Assembly: GCA_021847105.1 (NCBI GenBank)
Contig: JAJZUT010000004.1
Location: forward strand, 124,001 to 188,000
Source: Pseudomonadota bacterium
GTDB lineage: Bacteria; Pseudomonadota; Gammaproteobacteria; Steroidobacterales; Steroidobacteraceae
Direction: 5' to 3'
DNA: 64,000 bases
Shown: in pieces, positions 56,762 through 64,000 of the stretch
Numbering within the stretch: position 1 is the stretch's first letter
How the letters are laid out: the number at the start of each line of letters is the position of its first letter
The notes under the pieces: generated by a model
Database searches by the model: none
What the model was told of the DNA's origin: nothing
The model's input: only the letters and a program-made list of their open reading frames with translations
Made by a program: the position numbers and the translations under genes

Positions 56762-57399
56762 CCGCAGCGCCCATCAAGGTTCTGCTGGTCGACGATCACG
56801 CCATCGTGCGCGAAGGCTACCGGCGACTGCTCGCCGGCGAGCCCGGCGTCCAGATAGTCGGCGAAGCGGCGAACGCGGCGCAGGCGTGCGCGCGCGCCCT
56901 GGAGCTCGCCCCGGACGTCGTGGTCATGGACATCGCCCTGCCCGGGGTGAGCGGCATCGAGGCCATGCGCCGCATGCGCCGCGACCAGACGGAGCTGCGC
57001 ATCCTCATGTTCAGCATGCACGATGACGCAATTTATGCGAACCGAGCGCTCGAGGCGGGCGCACTCGGCTACCTCAGCAAAGCCAGCGCCCCGGAAGCGC
57101 TGCTGCAGGCGATCTATACGGTCTGCAGGGGCGAGCGATACGTGAGCGGCGATGTGGCGGCAAACATCGCGCGCGCTGCACAACAGCCCAGCAAATCCGA
57201 CCTTGAAGCCCTGACGCCCCGCGAATTTGAAGTGCTGCGCCTGCTGGTGCGCGGGGAGACACTGCGCCGCATTGGTGAGCAGCTGGGACTGTCGGAGAAG
57301 ACGGTCGCGAACCATCAGTCCACGATCCGCGAGAAGCTGGGGGCCCGCAACAGCGTACAGCTCTCGCGCCTCGCCGCGCACCTCGGACTGTGGCCCTAG
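56758..57399 (+). CDS. NarL/FixJ-family response regulator
   Basis: This 213-residue protein has a receiver domain (about 5-122) with VDDHAIVREGYRRLL, phospho-acceptor aspartate in VVVMDIALPGVSG near 59 and lysine in YLSKAS. A LuxR-type helix-turn-helix follows at about 145-205 (LTPREFEVLRLLVRG ... LSEKTVANHQSTIREKLG). It works with the overlapping kinase. The divergent TonB-dependent receptor gene is a likely target but no binding site could be named. Confidence 0.93.
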   Translation: MTAAPIKVLLVDDHAIVREGYRRLLAGEPGVQIVGEAANAAQACARALELAPDVVVMDIALPGVSGIEAMRRMRRDQTELRILMFSMHDDAIYANRALEAGALGYLSKASAPEALLQAIYTVCRGERYVSGDVAANIARAAQQPSKSDLEALTPREFEVLRLLVRGETLRRIGEQLGLSEKTVANHQSTIREKLGARNSVQLSRLAAHLGLWP

Positions 57400-57405
57400 G
57401 GCACC

Positions 57406-57432
57406 CGCGCCGCGGCCCACGGGCGCGGCGCG
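57406..57432. terminator. Hairpin between convergent response regulator and UbiM genes
   Basis: CGCGCCGCG pairs perfectly with CGCGGCGCG across a nine-base loop, seven bases after the response regulator stop. It is the likely end of that transcript and perhaps also of the convergent one. No T-run follows, so it may act as an RNA barrier or need Rho. Confidence 0.5.
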
Positions 57433-57453
57433 CACGCAAAGGGACCGATGCGC

Positions 57454-58680
57454 TCAGCTTGCCTGCTGCAAGGCCCGCGCGAGCTGCGCGCTCACCTGCG
57501 GAACTCGGCTCGCCAGCCCGAGCAGCGCCCCGCGCGCCACGCGCGCCGGGAGGGAGTCGTCGGTGTACAAGCGGACGATGGCGTTGGTCGCCAGATACAG
57601 CGGCCGGGTCGCGAAACGATGCTCCGCGTCGAACGCCCGCAGCAGCGAGGCCGAACCGGGATCGCCGGGGCCCCTGCGGTCGCGCCCGCGACGGATCAGC
57701 CGGGCGAGCGTATCCTGCCCGGCGAGACCGAGATTGAATCCATGCGCCGTGACGGGGTGCATGCCCACCGCCGCATCCCCAATGGTCGCGAAGCGCGGGG
57801 CGATGAAGCGCTGCGGATACACCGCAACGAGCGGATAGGCAAAGCGCTCGCTCTTGAGGGTCAGTGCGCCGAGACGGTTGCGGGAGCGCTCGCGCATCTC
57901 GCGCTCGAAGGCTGCCGTCTCGAGCCCCTGCAGTCGCTCGATCTGGGCGTGCGGCAACGTCAGCACCAGCGAGGACTGATGTTCACCCAGCGGAAGGATG
58001 GCGAGCGTCTGATGGTGCCCGAACCATTCACAGGCGACGCGCTCATTCGACAGTGCATGCTGCATGCGGCAGACCATCATCGTCTTGCCGAAGTCCTGAT
58101 GCCGCGCCGGGATACCGAGCGCGCGACGAGTCGCCGAGAAGCGGCTGTCGGCGGCGACGAGCAGCTTCGCGCGGAGCACCCGCCCATCCTGCAGCGTCAC
58201 GGTGGCGCACTGTGCATCCGTCGCTGCGGCCTGAACCACGCACTCGGTGTGCAAGCGGGTCGTGCCATCTGCCCGCACGGTCTCATACAGTGCGCGGCGC
58301 AACAGATGATTCGAAACCAGGATGCCGAGGTCAGCGTCCTCATCGGCGCCCTCGGCCGCACCGCCGCGGGGCGCAATATCGAGCCCGGCGCTCATCAATC
58401 CATTGAGCACCCGGGCTTTGCGGATACCGAACAGCTCCTGTGCCGGCAGCCGCTGCCAGGTCCCCATATTGCGCAGCATGCGCACCGATCGCCAGGTCAG
58501 GGCAATTTCGCGACCATCGTACGGCGCCTCGGCGAGCGCCGCCTCGGACAGCCGCTCGAGCACCACGACGGAGAGCCCCGAGCCGCGCATCGAGGCGGCA
58601 AAACTCAACCCGGCCGGACCGGCGCCAATAATCAGAATATCGCAGTCGAACACAGCACTCACCCAGCCATCCCAATGCAT
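57454..58680 (-). CDS. ubiM: UbiM-like FAD-dependent ubiquinone-pathway hydroxylase
   Basis: This flavoprotein monooxygenase of about 408 residues has the FAD Rossmann motif CDILIIGAGPAGLSFA near the N-terminus, PYDGREIALTWRSVRML (the UbiM/UbiH DGR motif) near 72, and the second FAD motif FATIGDAAVGMHPVTAHGFNLGLAGQDTLARL near 305. These match UbiH/UbiF/UbiM-type hydroxylases, and the PYDGREIALT motif suits UbiM in particular. Such enzymes hydroxylate positions on the ubiquinone ring. Start candidates are ATG at 58680 and GTG at 58653 (just before FDCDILI, with a GGTGAG site); 58680 is used. It is convergent with the two-component genes. Confidence 0.85.
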   Translation of the reverse strand: MHWDGWVSAVFDCDILIIGAGPAGLSFAASMRGSGLSVVVLERLSEAALAEAPYDGREIALTWRSVRMLRNMGTWQRLPAQELFGIRKARVLNGLMSAGLDIAPRGGAAEGADEDADLGILVSNHLLRRALYETVRADGTTRLHTECVVQAAATDAQCATVTLQDGRVLRAKLLVAADSRFSATRRALGIPARHQDFGKTMMVCRMQHALSNERVACEWFGHHQTLAILPLGEHQSSLVLTLPHAQIERLQGLETAAFEREMRERSRNRLGALTLKSERFAYPLVAVYPQRFIAPRFATIGDAAVGMHPVTAHGFNLGLAGQDTLARLIRRGRDRRGPGDPGSASLLRAFDAEHRFATRPLYLATNAIVRLYTDDSLPARVARGALLGLASRVPQVSAQLARALQQAS

Positions 58681-59153
58681 CGATTCGCAGTGCGCAGGCC
58701 ATTGATCTGCCCCGGCCGCCATCGGCTTCGGAGCATACACAGTTCAACCTGCGCCCGTTCGGGCGGCAGCGGTTTGGGTTCGCCAAATCATGCGCTTTGT
58801 CATCTCCTGGGTCCGCTGCCTCCCGCGGAGGCCCCGAGGACGACTCATCGCACCATGCCACGGGACGGTTGCGCGGCACGGCAGCAGATCGGCATCGCCC
58901 CGGACTGCGCAGTGCTCGACACACACCGGCGCACCCGTCCCCTCATACCCGGTGCGCTTGAGGTCGGGGCTCCCGGCCGATTCAGCCGCCCACTCCCCAG
59001 ATGACTTACAGTTCGACACACGCGCACGGGCGAGGTTGTGATAGGTTGCCGCGGAACGAAGGGCCACATGGCACTGCCTCGAACCCCGCCTGCGGTACGC
59101 GTGCGCCCGCTGGCGAGCGAAACAGCATCGATCCTCTGAAGGTAAGGCATCTC
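58681..59153. other. Divergent intergenic region, no gene seen
   Basis: About 470 bases lie between the UbiM-like gene and the formyltransferase-like gene. No convincing ORF with a family match, no tRNA and no terminator-like hairpin with a T-run was recognised. It presumably contains the promoters of both neighbouring genes. Confidence 0.4.
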
Positions 59154-60065
59154 ATGCGCTTCGCCATCGCCACCATTGATCGGTACATCGGGATCTTCGA
59201 GACATTCTGCGAGGCCGGCTGGAGCGCGCTGAAACTGTTCACGGTGCCGATCCGAGACCCGGAATTCGGCAATCAGCGCGCGGCCATCGCGCTAGCCGAA
59301 CACAAGGGTGCCGCCATTCAGCTCTCGCGCATCACCCCGCGCGACATCAGCGATCTCGGCAGTGCCGGCTGCGAGGTGCTGATCGTCGCCGGCTACGACT
59401 GGCGGATTCCGACATGCGCTCCTTTCGTGAAATACGCGGTCAACTTTCATCCCTCGCCCCTGCCCGAGGGACGCGGGCCATATCCCTTGCCACGCGCCAT
59501 TCTCGAGCGCCGCCCCGTCTGGGGAATGACCTGTCACCGGTTGAGTCACGCGTTCGATGCCGGGGAGATCCTCGCCTCGGAGCGCTTCGCGATACGGCCC
59601 GACGAATGTCACGAGAGCCTCAACTTGAGAGTGCAGATGGCGGGCAAGCGACTCGCGGCACGGGTTGCCGGCAACTTCTCCGAGCTCTGGCACACCGCGG
59701 TGCCTCAGACAGGCGGCAGCTACTGGCCGAGGATCACGATGCGCGAGCGCGTCATTGATTTCGGCAAGCCGCTCGATGAGCTCCTGCGCCACGTCCGTGC
59801 CTACGGCAGAACCGGCAGCATCGCGAATCTCAACGGCACCTGGCTCATCGTGAAGCGGGCCGCCGGCTGGCACGAGACCCACTCTCATCGGCCCGGGGAC
59901 ATCGTACACGTCTACGGTCGCGAGGCACTCATCGCTGCACGGGACGGTTACCTCGCACTCCTTGAAACCGACATCGCACCGCCGCACGTCGGCCTCGAGC
60001 TGGCGGCCGGCGCACCGGCTGCCACAACGCCCCCGCACTCGCAGGAACACGCTGAAGCGCGCTAG
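59154..60065 (+). CDS. Formyltransferase-family protein (Fmt/ArnA-like), substrate unknown
   Basis: This 303-residue protein has the formyl-transferase catalytic pattern. The Asn-x-His of the active site is in VNFHPSPLPEGRGPYPLPRAI, and the aspartate is in CHRLSHAFDAGEILASERF, giving the N-H-D triad of 10-formyltetrahydrofolate-dependent enzymes. A C-terminal oxidoreductase/OB-like domain follows (GSIANLNGTWLIVKR). It is not the housekeeping Fmt because the N-terminus and substrate region differ (MRFAIATIDRYIGIFE) and def is not adjacent. It may formylate an amino sugar or other amine. The ATG at 59154 has AAGGTAAGG upstream; an ATG-less longer frame from 59001 is rejected. Confidence 0.75.
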   Translation: MRFAIATIDRYIGIFETFCEAGWSALKLFTVPIRDPEFGNQRAAIALAEHKGAAIQLSRITPRDISDLGSAGCEVLIVAGYDWRIPTCAPFVKYAVNFHPSPLPEGRGPYPLPRAILERRPVWGMTCHRLSHAFDAGEILASERFAIRPDECHESLNLRVQMAGKRLAARVAGNFSELWHTAVPQTGGSYWPRITMRERVIDFGKPLDELLRHVRAYGRTGSIANLNGTWLIVKRAAGWHETHSHRPGDIVHVYGREALIAARDGYLALLETDIAPPHVGLELAAGAPAATTPPHSQEHAEAR

Positions 60066-60348
60066 CGGACTTACGCCCCATGCGGTTACTTCGACACGGG
60101 CGTGAGTTGCGTGATCTGCCTACTGAACTGACACGCTATCGCTCCGACACCAGGCGGCAGAAGACGCCGGTCGGGCACATCACGCCGCTTCGCTTCGTAT
60201 CGAATTGTGCATGGCCGATCAGTTCACCGTTCTCGCGAGGCGCAGTCGCCGCGTGCCGCTGCTCAGGGCCCGGCGCACTGCTGCCAAGCCAGGCCCACGT
60301 AAGCCTTAAACCTGTGCGAACTATCGCGCCTCTCTCGCAGCCGACAGC

Positions 60349-61806
60349 TCAGAGTCGGATGGCGATATTCTTCGTTTGGACATAGTTCATCATGCCCTCG
60401 CGACCTTTTTCGCGTCCGAATCCCGATTGACCGACGCCGCCGAACGGCGTCTCGACGCCACCGGCAAACCATTCGTTGACGAACACCTGTCCGCCCCGAA
60501 GCGCACGCGCGGTTTTCATCGCGCGCTCGAGATCCCGCGTGAACACCCCTGCGACCAAACCAAAGCGCGTGCCGTTGGCAATCTCATGGGCCTCTTGATC
60601 CGTTCGGAATGAAAGCACCGTCAGGACCGGTCCGAACACTTCCTCTTGTGCGATCTGACACGCCGGGTCAGTCGCCCGAATGACGGTGGGCTGCATGAAG
60701 GCCCCCGCGCCACCCAGTGCACTGCCGCCGGCAATGATCCGCGCATCCTCGGCCCGAGCCCTGCTGACCATGTTCAGCACGGCATCTCGCCGCTCGCCCG
60801 AGGCGAGCGCGCCCATGTTCAGCCCCTCTTCGGCCCGCTCGACGCCCGGGCCGACAGACAGCGCCCGCGCCAGAGCGCTCGCCCTCTCGAGCAGTTCCTC
60901 CACCTTACTCTCGTGCACCAACACGCGCGACATTGCCGAGCAGGTCTGACCGGCATTGTAGAAAATGCCGTAGCGCATGTTCGTTTCGAACGCATCCAGA
61001 TCCGCATCGGGATACACGATGGCAGCCGATTTGCCGCCCAACTCGAGAATAGTCGGCACGACATTCTCAGCCGCAGCGTGCGCCACGGCAATGCCGCTTT
61101 TCACCGAACCGGTGAAAACGATCAGATTGACGAGCGGATGTGACGCCAGTGCTGCCCCTGCACTCGCCCCCAAGCCACACACGATGTTGACTGCCCCGGC
61201 AGGAAGCGCACACGCTTCAGCCGCACGGGCATACCACAGGTTCGATAACGGGGTCATTTCGGGGGTCTTGACCACGCAGGGATTGCCGCACGCCAATGCC
61301 GGAGCCAGCGACCGTGCCGTCATCTCGAACGGATAATTCCACGGAATGATGTGAGCGGTGACGCCGCGCGGCTCCACCTCAGTGAAATCGACGTACTCGC
61401 CGCCCAGCGGGATCGAGCGTCCTTCGAGGCTTTCGGCGAGGTTCGCGTAATACTCGAGGAAACGCACCGCACCGGCGACTTCGACCCGTGCTTCCCACAG
61501 CGGCTTGCCCTGTTCGAGCGTCACGGTCAAGGCGATTTGCGCTTGATTGGCGCCGATGAAGGCTGCCATTCTGTGCAACATCCGTGCGCGTTCCACTGGC
61601 CGCAGAGCGGACAATGCGCCGGAACGATGCACCCGGCATGCGGCACGTACCGCCAGATCCACCTCCGCGGCGCCAGCCATCGCCTGCCGGGAAAGTTCCA
61701 CTCCAGTGGCCGGATCGATGACCGGCCGGGCCGTCGCGGCGTCGCCCACCCAACGACCGTCGATATGATTCAGGGACAGTTCCGCAAAGCAAGCCGCAGC
61801 GCTCAT
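60349..61806 (-). CDS. Aldehyde dehydrogenase (NAD(P)-dependent)
   Basis: This 485-residue ALDH family enzyme has the general base Glu in ELGGKS near 255 and the catalytic cysteine in AGQTCSAMSR near 290. The cofactor motif FTGSVKSG is near 232, IPWNYPFEMTARSLAPALACGN is the usual nucleotide site, and EEVFGPVL is near 385. Betaine- or succinate-semialdehyde-type ALDHs share this pattern, so the exact aldehyde is unknown. It lies 10 bases downstream of a zinc alcohol dehydrogenase gene on the same strand, consistent with a two-step alcohol to acid oxidation. Confidence 0.88.
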   Translation of the reverse strand: MSAAACFAELSLNHIDGRWVGDAATARPVIDPATGVELSRQAMAGAAEVDLAVRAACRVHRSGALSALRPVERARMLHRMAAFIGANQAQIALTVTLEQGKPLWEARVEVAGAVRFLEYYANLAESLEGRSIPLGGEYVDFTEVEPRGVTAHIIPWNYPFEMTARSLAPALACGNPCVVKTPEMTPLSNLWYARAAEACALPAGAVNIVCGLGASAGAALASHPLVNLIVFTGSVKSGIAVAHAAAENVVPTILELGGKSAAIVYPDADLDAFETNMRYGIFYNAGQTCSAMSRVLVHESKVEELLERASALARALSVGPGVERAEEGLNMGALASGERRDAVLNMVSRARAEDARIIAGGSALGGAGAFMQPTVIRATDPACQIAQEEVFGPVLTVLSFRTDQEAHEIANGTRFGLVAGVFTRDLERAMKTARALRGGQVFVNEWFAGGVETPFGGVGQSGFGREKGREGMMNYVQTKNIAIRL

Positions 61807-61816
61807 GGCCAGCCCC

Positions 61817-62860
61817 TCAAAACCGGTCGATCACTGAGATGCCGAAACCGCTGCCCTCTTCCAGGCGGTCAAGCGCACCTTGCAGCCCCGCCAACGCAAT
61901 GCGCTCGGTGACCAACTGCGCAAGATCGAGCCGTCCGCTGGCCGCCATTTCGAGTAACGGCGCGAAGCCGGCCGCGCCGAGTCCACGCATCCCAAACAGG
62001 CTCAGCTGGCGGGAATAGACCAGATCGAGCAGCGGCAGTTTCACCTCGACGTGTCGCCCGACGGGCATCCCAATCTGTACATGGCGGCCCAGCTTGCGCA
62101 GCGAACGCAGCGAATTGTCGAATGTCGCGCTCACACCGAGCGCATCAATCGACACATGCGCTCCTCCCCGAGTGAGCTCGCGCACCGCAGCGCCGACGTC
62201 CCCGACGTCAAGGGCGTTCACACAATGCTCGGCACCCAGTTCGCGCGCTTTGGCGAGCGCGACGGCCGAGATGTCCACCGCCACCACGCGCGCACCAAGT
62301 GTCCTTGCCAGCAGGAGCGCCGCGAGGCCGACACCGCCGCAGCCGTGAACCGCCAGCCATTCGCCTTCCTGCAGGCCCGCGCGGTCATTGATCGCGCGCC
62401 ATGCGGTGGTCACTCGGCAGCCCATGCCAGCCGCTTCGACATAACCGACGGCGCTCGGCAGGCGCACGAGATTGAAGTCGGCATGGTGCACGACCACACG
62501 CTCTGCGAAGGCGCCCCACTGCGTGAAGCCTATCAAGCGCTGAGTGTCGCAGATGGTCGGCCGACCGCCGGTGCAGTCCTCGCAGTGTCCGCAACCCAGA
62601 ATGAAAGGAGCCGTCACACGATCGCCGCGGCGAAAGCTGCGACATTCGGGGCCGGTTTCCACGACCTCCCCGGCAAACTCATGTCCCATGACATGCGGCA
62701 GGATCAGATCCGGATCGGCTCCCTTCCAGGTATGCAGATCCGAGCGGCACACACCACAGGCATGAACCTCGACGATGACGCCGTCGTGCGGGCAGTGCGG
62801 GTCGGCGACCGACTCGAGGGTGACGGGCGTGCGGATGGCGGTGAGCAAAGCGGCTTGCAT
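61817..62860 (-). CDS. Zinc-dependent alcohol dehydrogenase
   Basis: This 347-residue medium-chain dehydrogenase has the catalytic zinc ligands in CGVCRSDLHTW and MGHEFAGEVVETG, the structural-zinc cysteines in GCGHCEDCTGGRPTIC, and the cofactor motif HGCGGVGLAALLLARTLGARVVAVD near 170. It oxidises an alcohol with NAD(P). The start is taken as ATG 62860 (MQAALLTAIRTP), the typical position; 62890 would add ten residues. It is upstream of the aldehyde dehydrogenase in the same operon. Confidence 0.9.
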   Translation of the reverse strand: MQAALLTAIRTPVTLESVADPHCPHDGVIVEVHACGVCRSDLHTWKGADPDLILPHVMGHEFAGEVVETGPECRSFRRGDRVTAPFILGCGHCEDCTGGRPTICDTQRLIGFTQWGAFAERVVVHHADFNLVRLPSAVGYVEAAGMGCRVTTAWRAINDRAGLQEGEWLAVHGCGGVGLAALLLARTLGARVVAVDISAVALAKARELGAEHCVNALDVGDVGAAVRELTRGGAHVSIDALGVSATFDNSLRSLRKLGRHVQIGMPVGRHVEVKLPLLDLVYSRQLSLFGMRGLGAAGFAPLLEMAASGRLDLAQLVTERIALAGLQGALDRLEEGSGFGISVIDRF

Positions 62861-63580
62861 GATTTGACGTCCAAATTGGCGATAGGTCACGGCTTGCAGG
62901 CGATCGCGCGGCCGACGCCCTGCCGTAATGGGGAAATGCGTCGCAGCAACGCTCTCGCTCGGCGCGAGCGCTGATTGGTTCGGCGCGCGACCTCAGGCGT
63001 ACGTGAAGGCAGTCATTTTGGCACGAATTGTGCCGCGCATCGCGGCCACCACCCGAGCTGTCGCGCTGCCTCGCCGCTGCGCCAAGCGGCGACCGGTCAA
63101 TCCGCTGAGTCGATCGGCCCGAACAAATCACGAACCCGCCCGATGCGACTCGGAGTGCGCAACCGCCGGTTCGCCCCCGGACCGATTGCGTCACCGTCGA
63201 ATAGGTGCCACTGTCGCACGTCGCCCGCCAGGACAGCGATACCTGTCCCGTCTGGCGTCGTACACCAGGACGTGACTGTCGAAGCCTCTACTGGCTTTAC
63301 CGCCTGAACGGTATCGTGGCTGCAGCGCTCGAGCGGCGTGGCCCGCTCGTCCACGGATCGGCCCGTGCCCGCGGCGACGCCCCCCTGACAAGCGCGCGAA
63401 CCGAGGTCAAGCTGCGCAACGAACGCGTCGCTTGCGCGGGGCCGTACCGCCCTGCTGGGTCCACGCAGCGAGCCACCTCGAATATCAGTGCACGTTCACG
63501 CCGCGTCGGCCAGATACGGACCGAGTGACGAGGATCGCGCTGTGCCGCTTCGTCCTCGGCCACTCGATGCCATGTTCCCC
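62861..63580. other. Intergenic region, no convincing gene
   Basis: About 720 bases between the alcohol dehydrogenase and the DsbA-like gene contain only short overlapping frames without family signatures. One minus-strand frame at 63097-63354 (85 codons, containing WCTTPDGTGIAVLAGD) has no good ribosome site and could be a gene remnant or chance. No tRNA was found. Confidence 0.4.
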
Positions 63581-64000
63581 TCAGCCGCAAGCGCCGCTGG
63601 CTTCGAGGGGTGGAATTGCCGTTTCCTTGCCGAGCCATTGTTCGAGCGCGGGGAGGAGATGCGCGCCCGGCTGAAATCCGCGCGTCACGATGGCATAGGG
63701 GTTGTCGTCGCCTTTCCCGGCGATCAGCGTCGGGAACCCCCGTACACCGGCTGACTGCGCAATCGCGAAGTCGCCGCGGGTTTCCTCACGCACCGCCTCG
63801 CTATCAAACGCGTCGCGGAACTCAGCGCGGTCCATACCGAATTCGGCGGCCAGATCCGCAAGCGTACTGGCGTCGGTAACGTCGCAATTTTCTGCGTAAA
63901 AGGCTCGGTGGATGCGCCTCAGCGCCGCGATGCCCATCGCCGCGCCACGGCGACGCAGCACCACCACGGCGCGGCTCGCAGGCTCGGTGTCGTAAATGAA
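63581..64000 (-). CDS. DsbA-family (thioredoxin-fold) protein, C-terminal part only
   Basis: The frame is open from the right edge down to a stop at 63581. Read from the edge it gives FIYDTEPASRAVVVLRRRG, then AALRRIHRAFYAENCDVTDASTLADLAAEFGMD and a C-terminal SAGVRGFPTLIAGKGDDNPYAIVTRGF, which holds the cis-proline region of thioredoxin folds (GFPTLI). This is the COG3531-type DsbA-like family. The N-terminal CxxC active site lies beyond the window, so activity cannot be judged. Internal ATGs such as 63967 are not the true start because conserved sequence continues to the edge. Confidence 0.8.
   Translation of the reverse strand, partial: FIYDTEPASRAVVVLRRRGAAMGIAALRRIHRAFYAENCDVTDASTLADLAAEFGMDRAEFRDAFDSEAVREETRGDFAIAQSAGVRGFPTLIAGKGDDNPYAIVTRGFQPGAHLLPALEQWLGKETAIPPLEASGACG

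Noticed and set aside
63097..63354. An 85-codon minus-strand frame between the dehydrogenase and DsbA-like gene
   Set aside because: No known family, no ribosome site and overlapping frames of equal quality; could be a remnant but cannot be supported.

Overview
The window is GC-rich bacterial chromosome (about two-thirds G+C by eye) with tight ATGA-type operons. Several features point to a gammaproteobacterium of the Xanthomonadales/Nevskiales kind: a tonB-exbB-exbD-exbD-TPR cluster, a metX-metB operon under a SAM-I riboswitch, a his operon led by a TrpR-like regulator, a UrcA-family protein, a UbiM-type hydroxylase and a DNA-repair protein of the TIGR03623 type. The lineage is inferred from gene content; no rRNA or tRNA gene was seen.

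Layout. 1-6140 (minus): the N-terminal part of a DNA-repair nuclease-like protein, then an overlapping operon of two oligopeptide-type ABC permeases, a fused double ATPase and an AlaA-type aminotransferase. 6281-10551 (minus): tonB, exbB, two exbD genes, a TPR protein and a peroxiredoxin with a clear terminator. 11131-12510 (minus): an M17 aminopeptidase. 12593-19591 (plus): branched-chain amino acid operon ilvC-leuA-ilvE-leuC-leuD-leuB, preceded by a complete transcription attenuator (leader peptide, antiterminator, terminator). 19648-22113 (minus): metX-metB behind a SAM-I riboswitch. 22246-29743 (plus): a TrpR-like regulator with a CTAG-N4-CTAG operator, followed by hisGDCBHAF-hisIE; hisF appears to start at ATT.

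29740-34476: HxlR regulator, azoreductase, pirin, LysR regulator and an unusual phosphotransferase/P-loop kinase fusion. 34531-36036 (minus): two exported proteins, one an outer-membrane-type protein and one a charged, repeat-rich protein. 36164-41886 (minus): the most distinctive block, two large paralogous secreted beta-helix-type proteins with C-terminal GGGGC...FDP-hydrophobic-Arg sorting tails, plus an overlapping glutamic-type intramembrane protease that is the obvious candidate sortase (a JDVT-CTERM/MrtJ-like system). 42491-46779 (plus): a three-part MacB/FtsX-type export ABC system. 46825-52288: a DUF4136 lipoprotein, a P2-type cation ATPase translationally coupled to a CaCA exchanger, and a tandem universal stress protein.

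52518-57399: UrcA protein, a TonB-dependent receptor, and a divergent NarL-type two-component pair. 57454-64000: UbiM-like hydroxylase, a formyltransferase-like protein, aldehyde and alcohol dehydrogenases, and a DsbA-like protein cut by the window end.

The first half is mainly housekeeping amino-acid biosynthesis, with three different regulatory mechanisms side by side (peptide attenuation, SAM riboswitch, TrpR-family repressor). The second half is cell-envelope, ion and redox functions.
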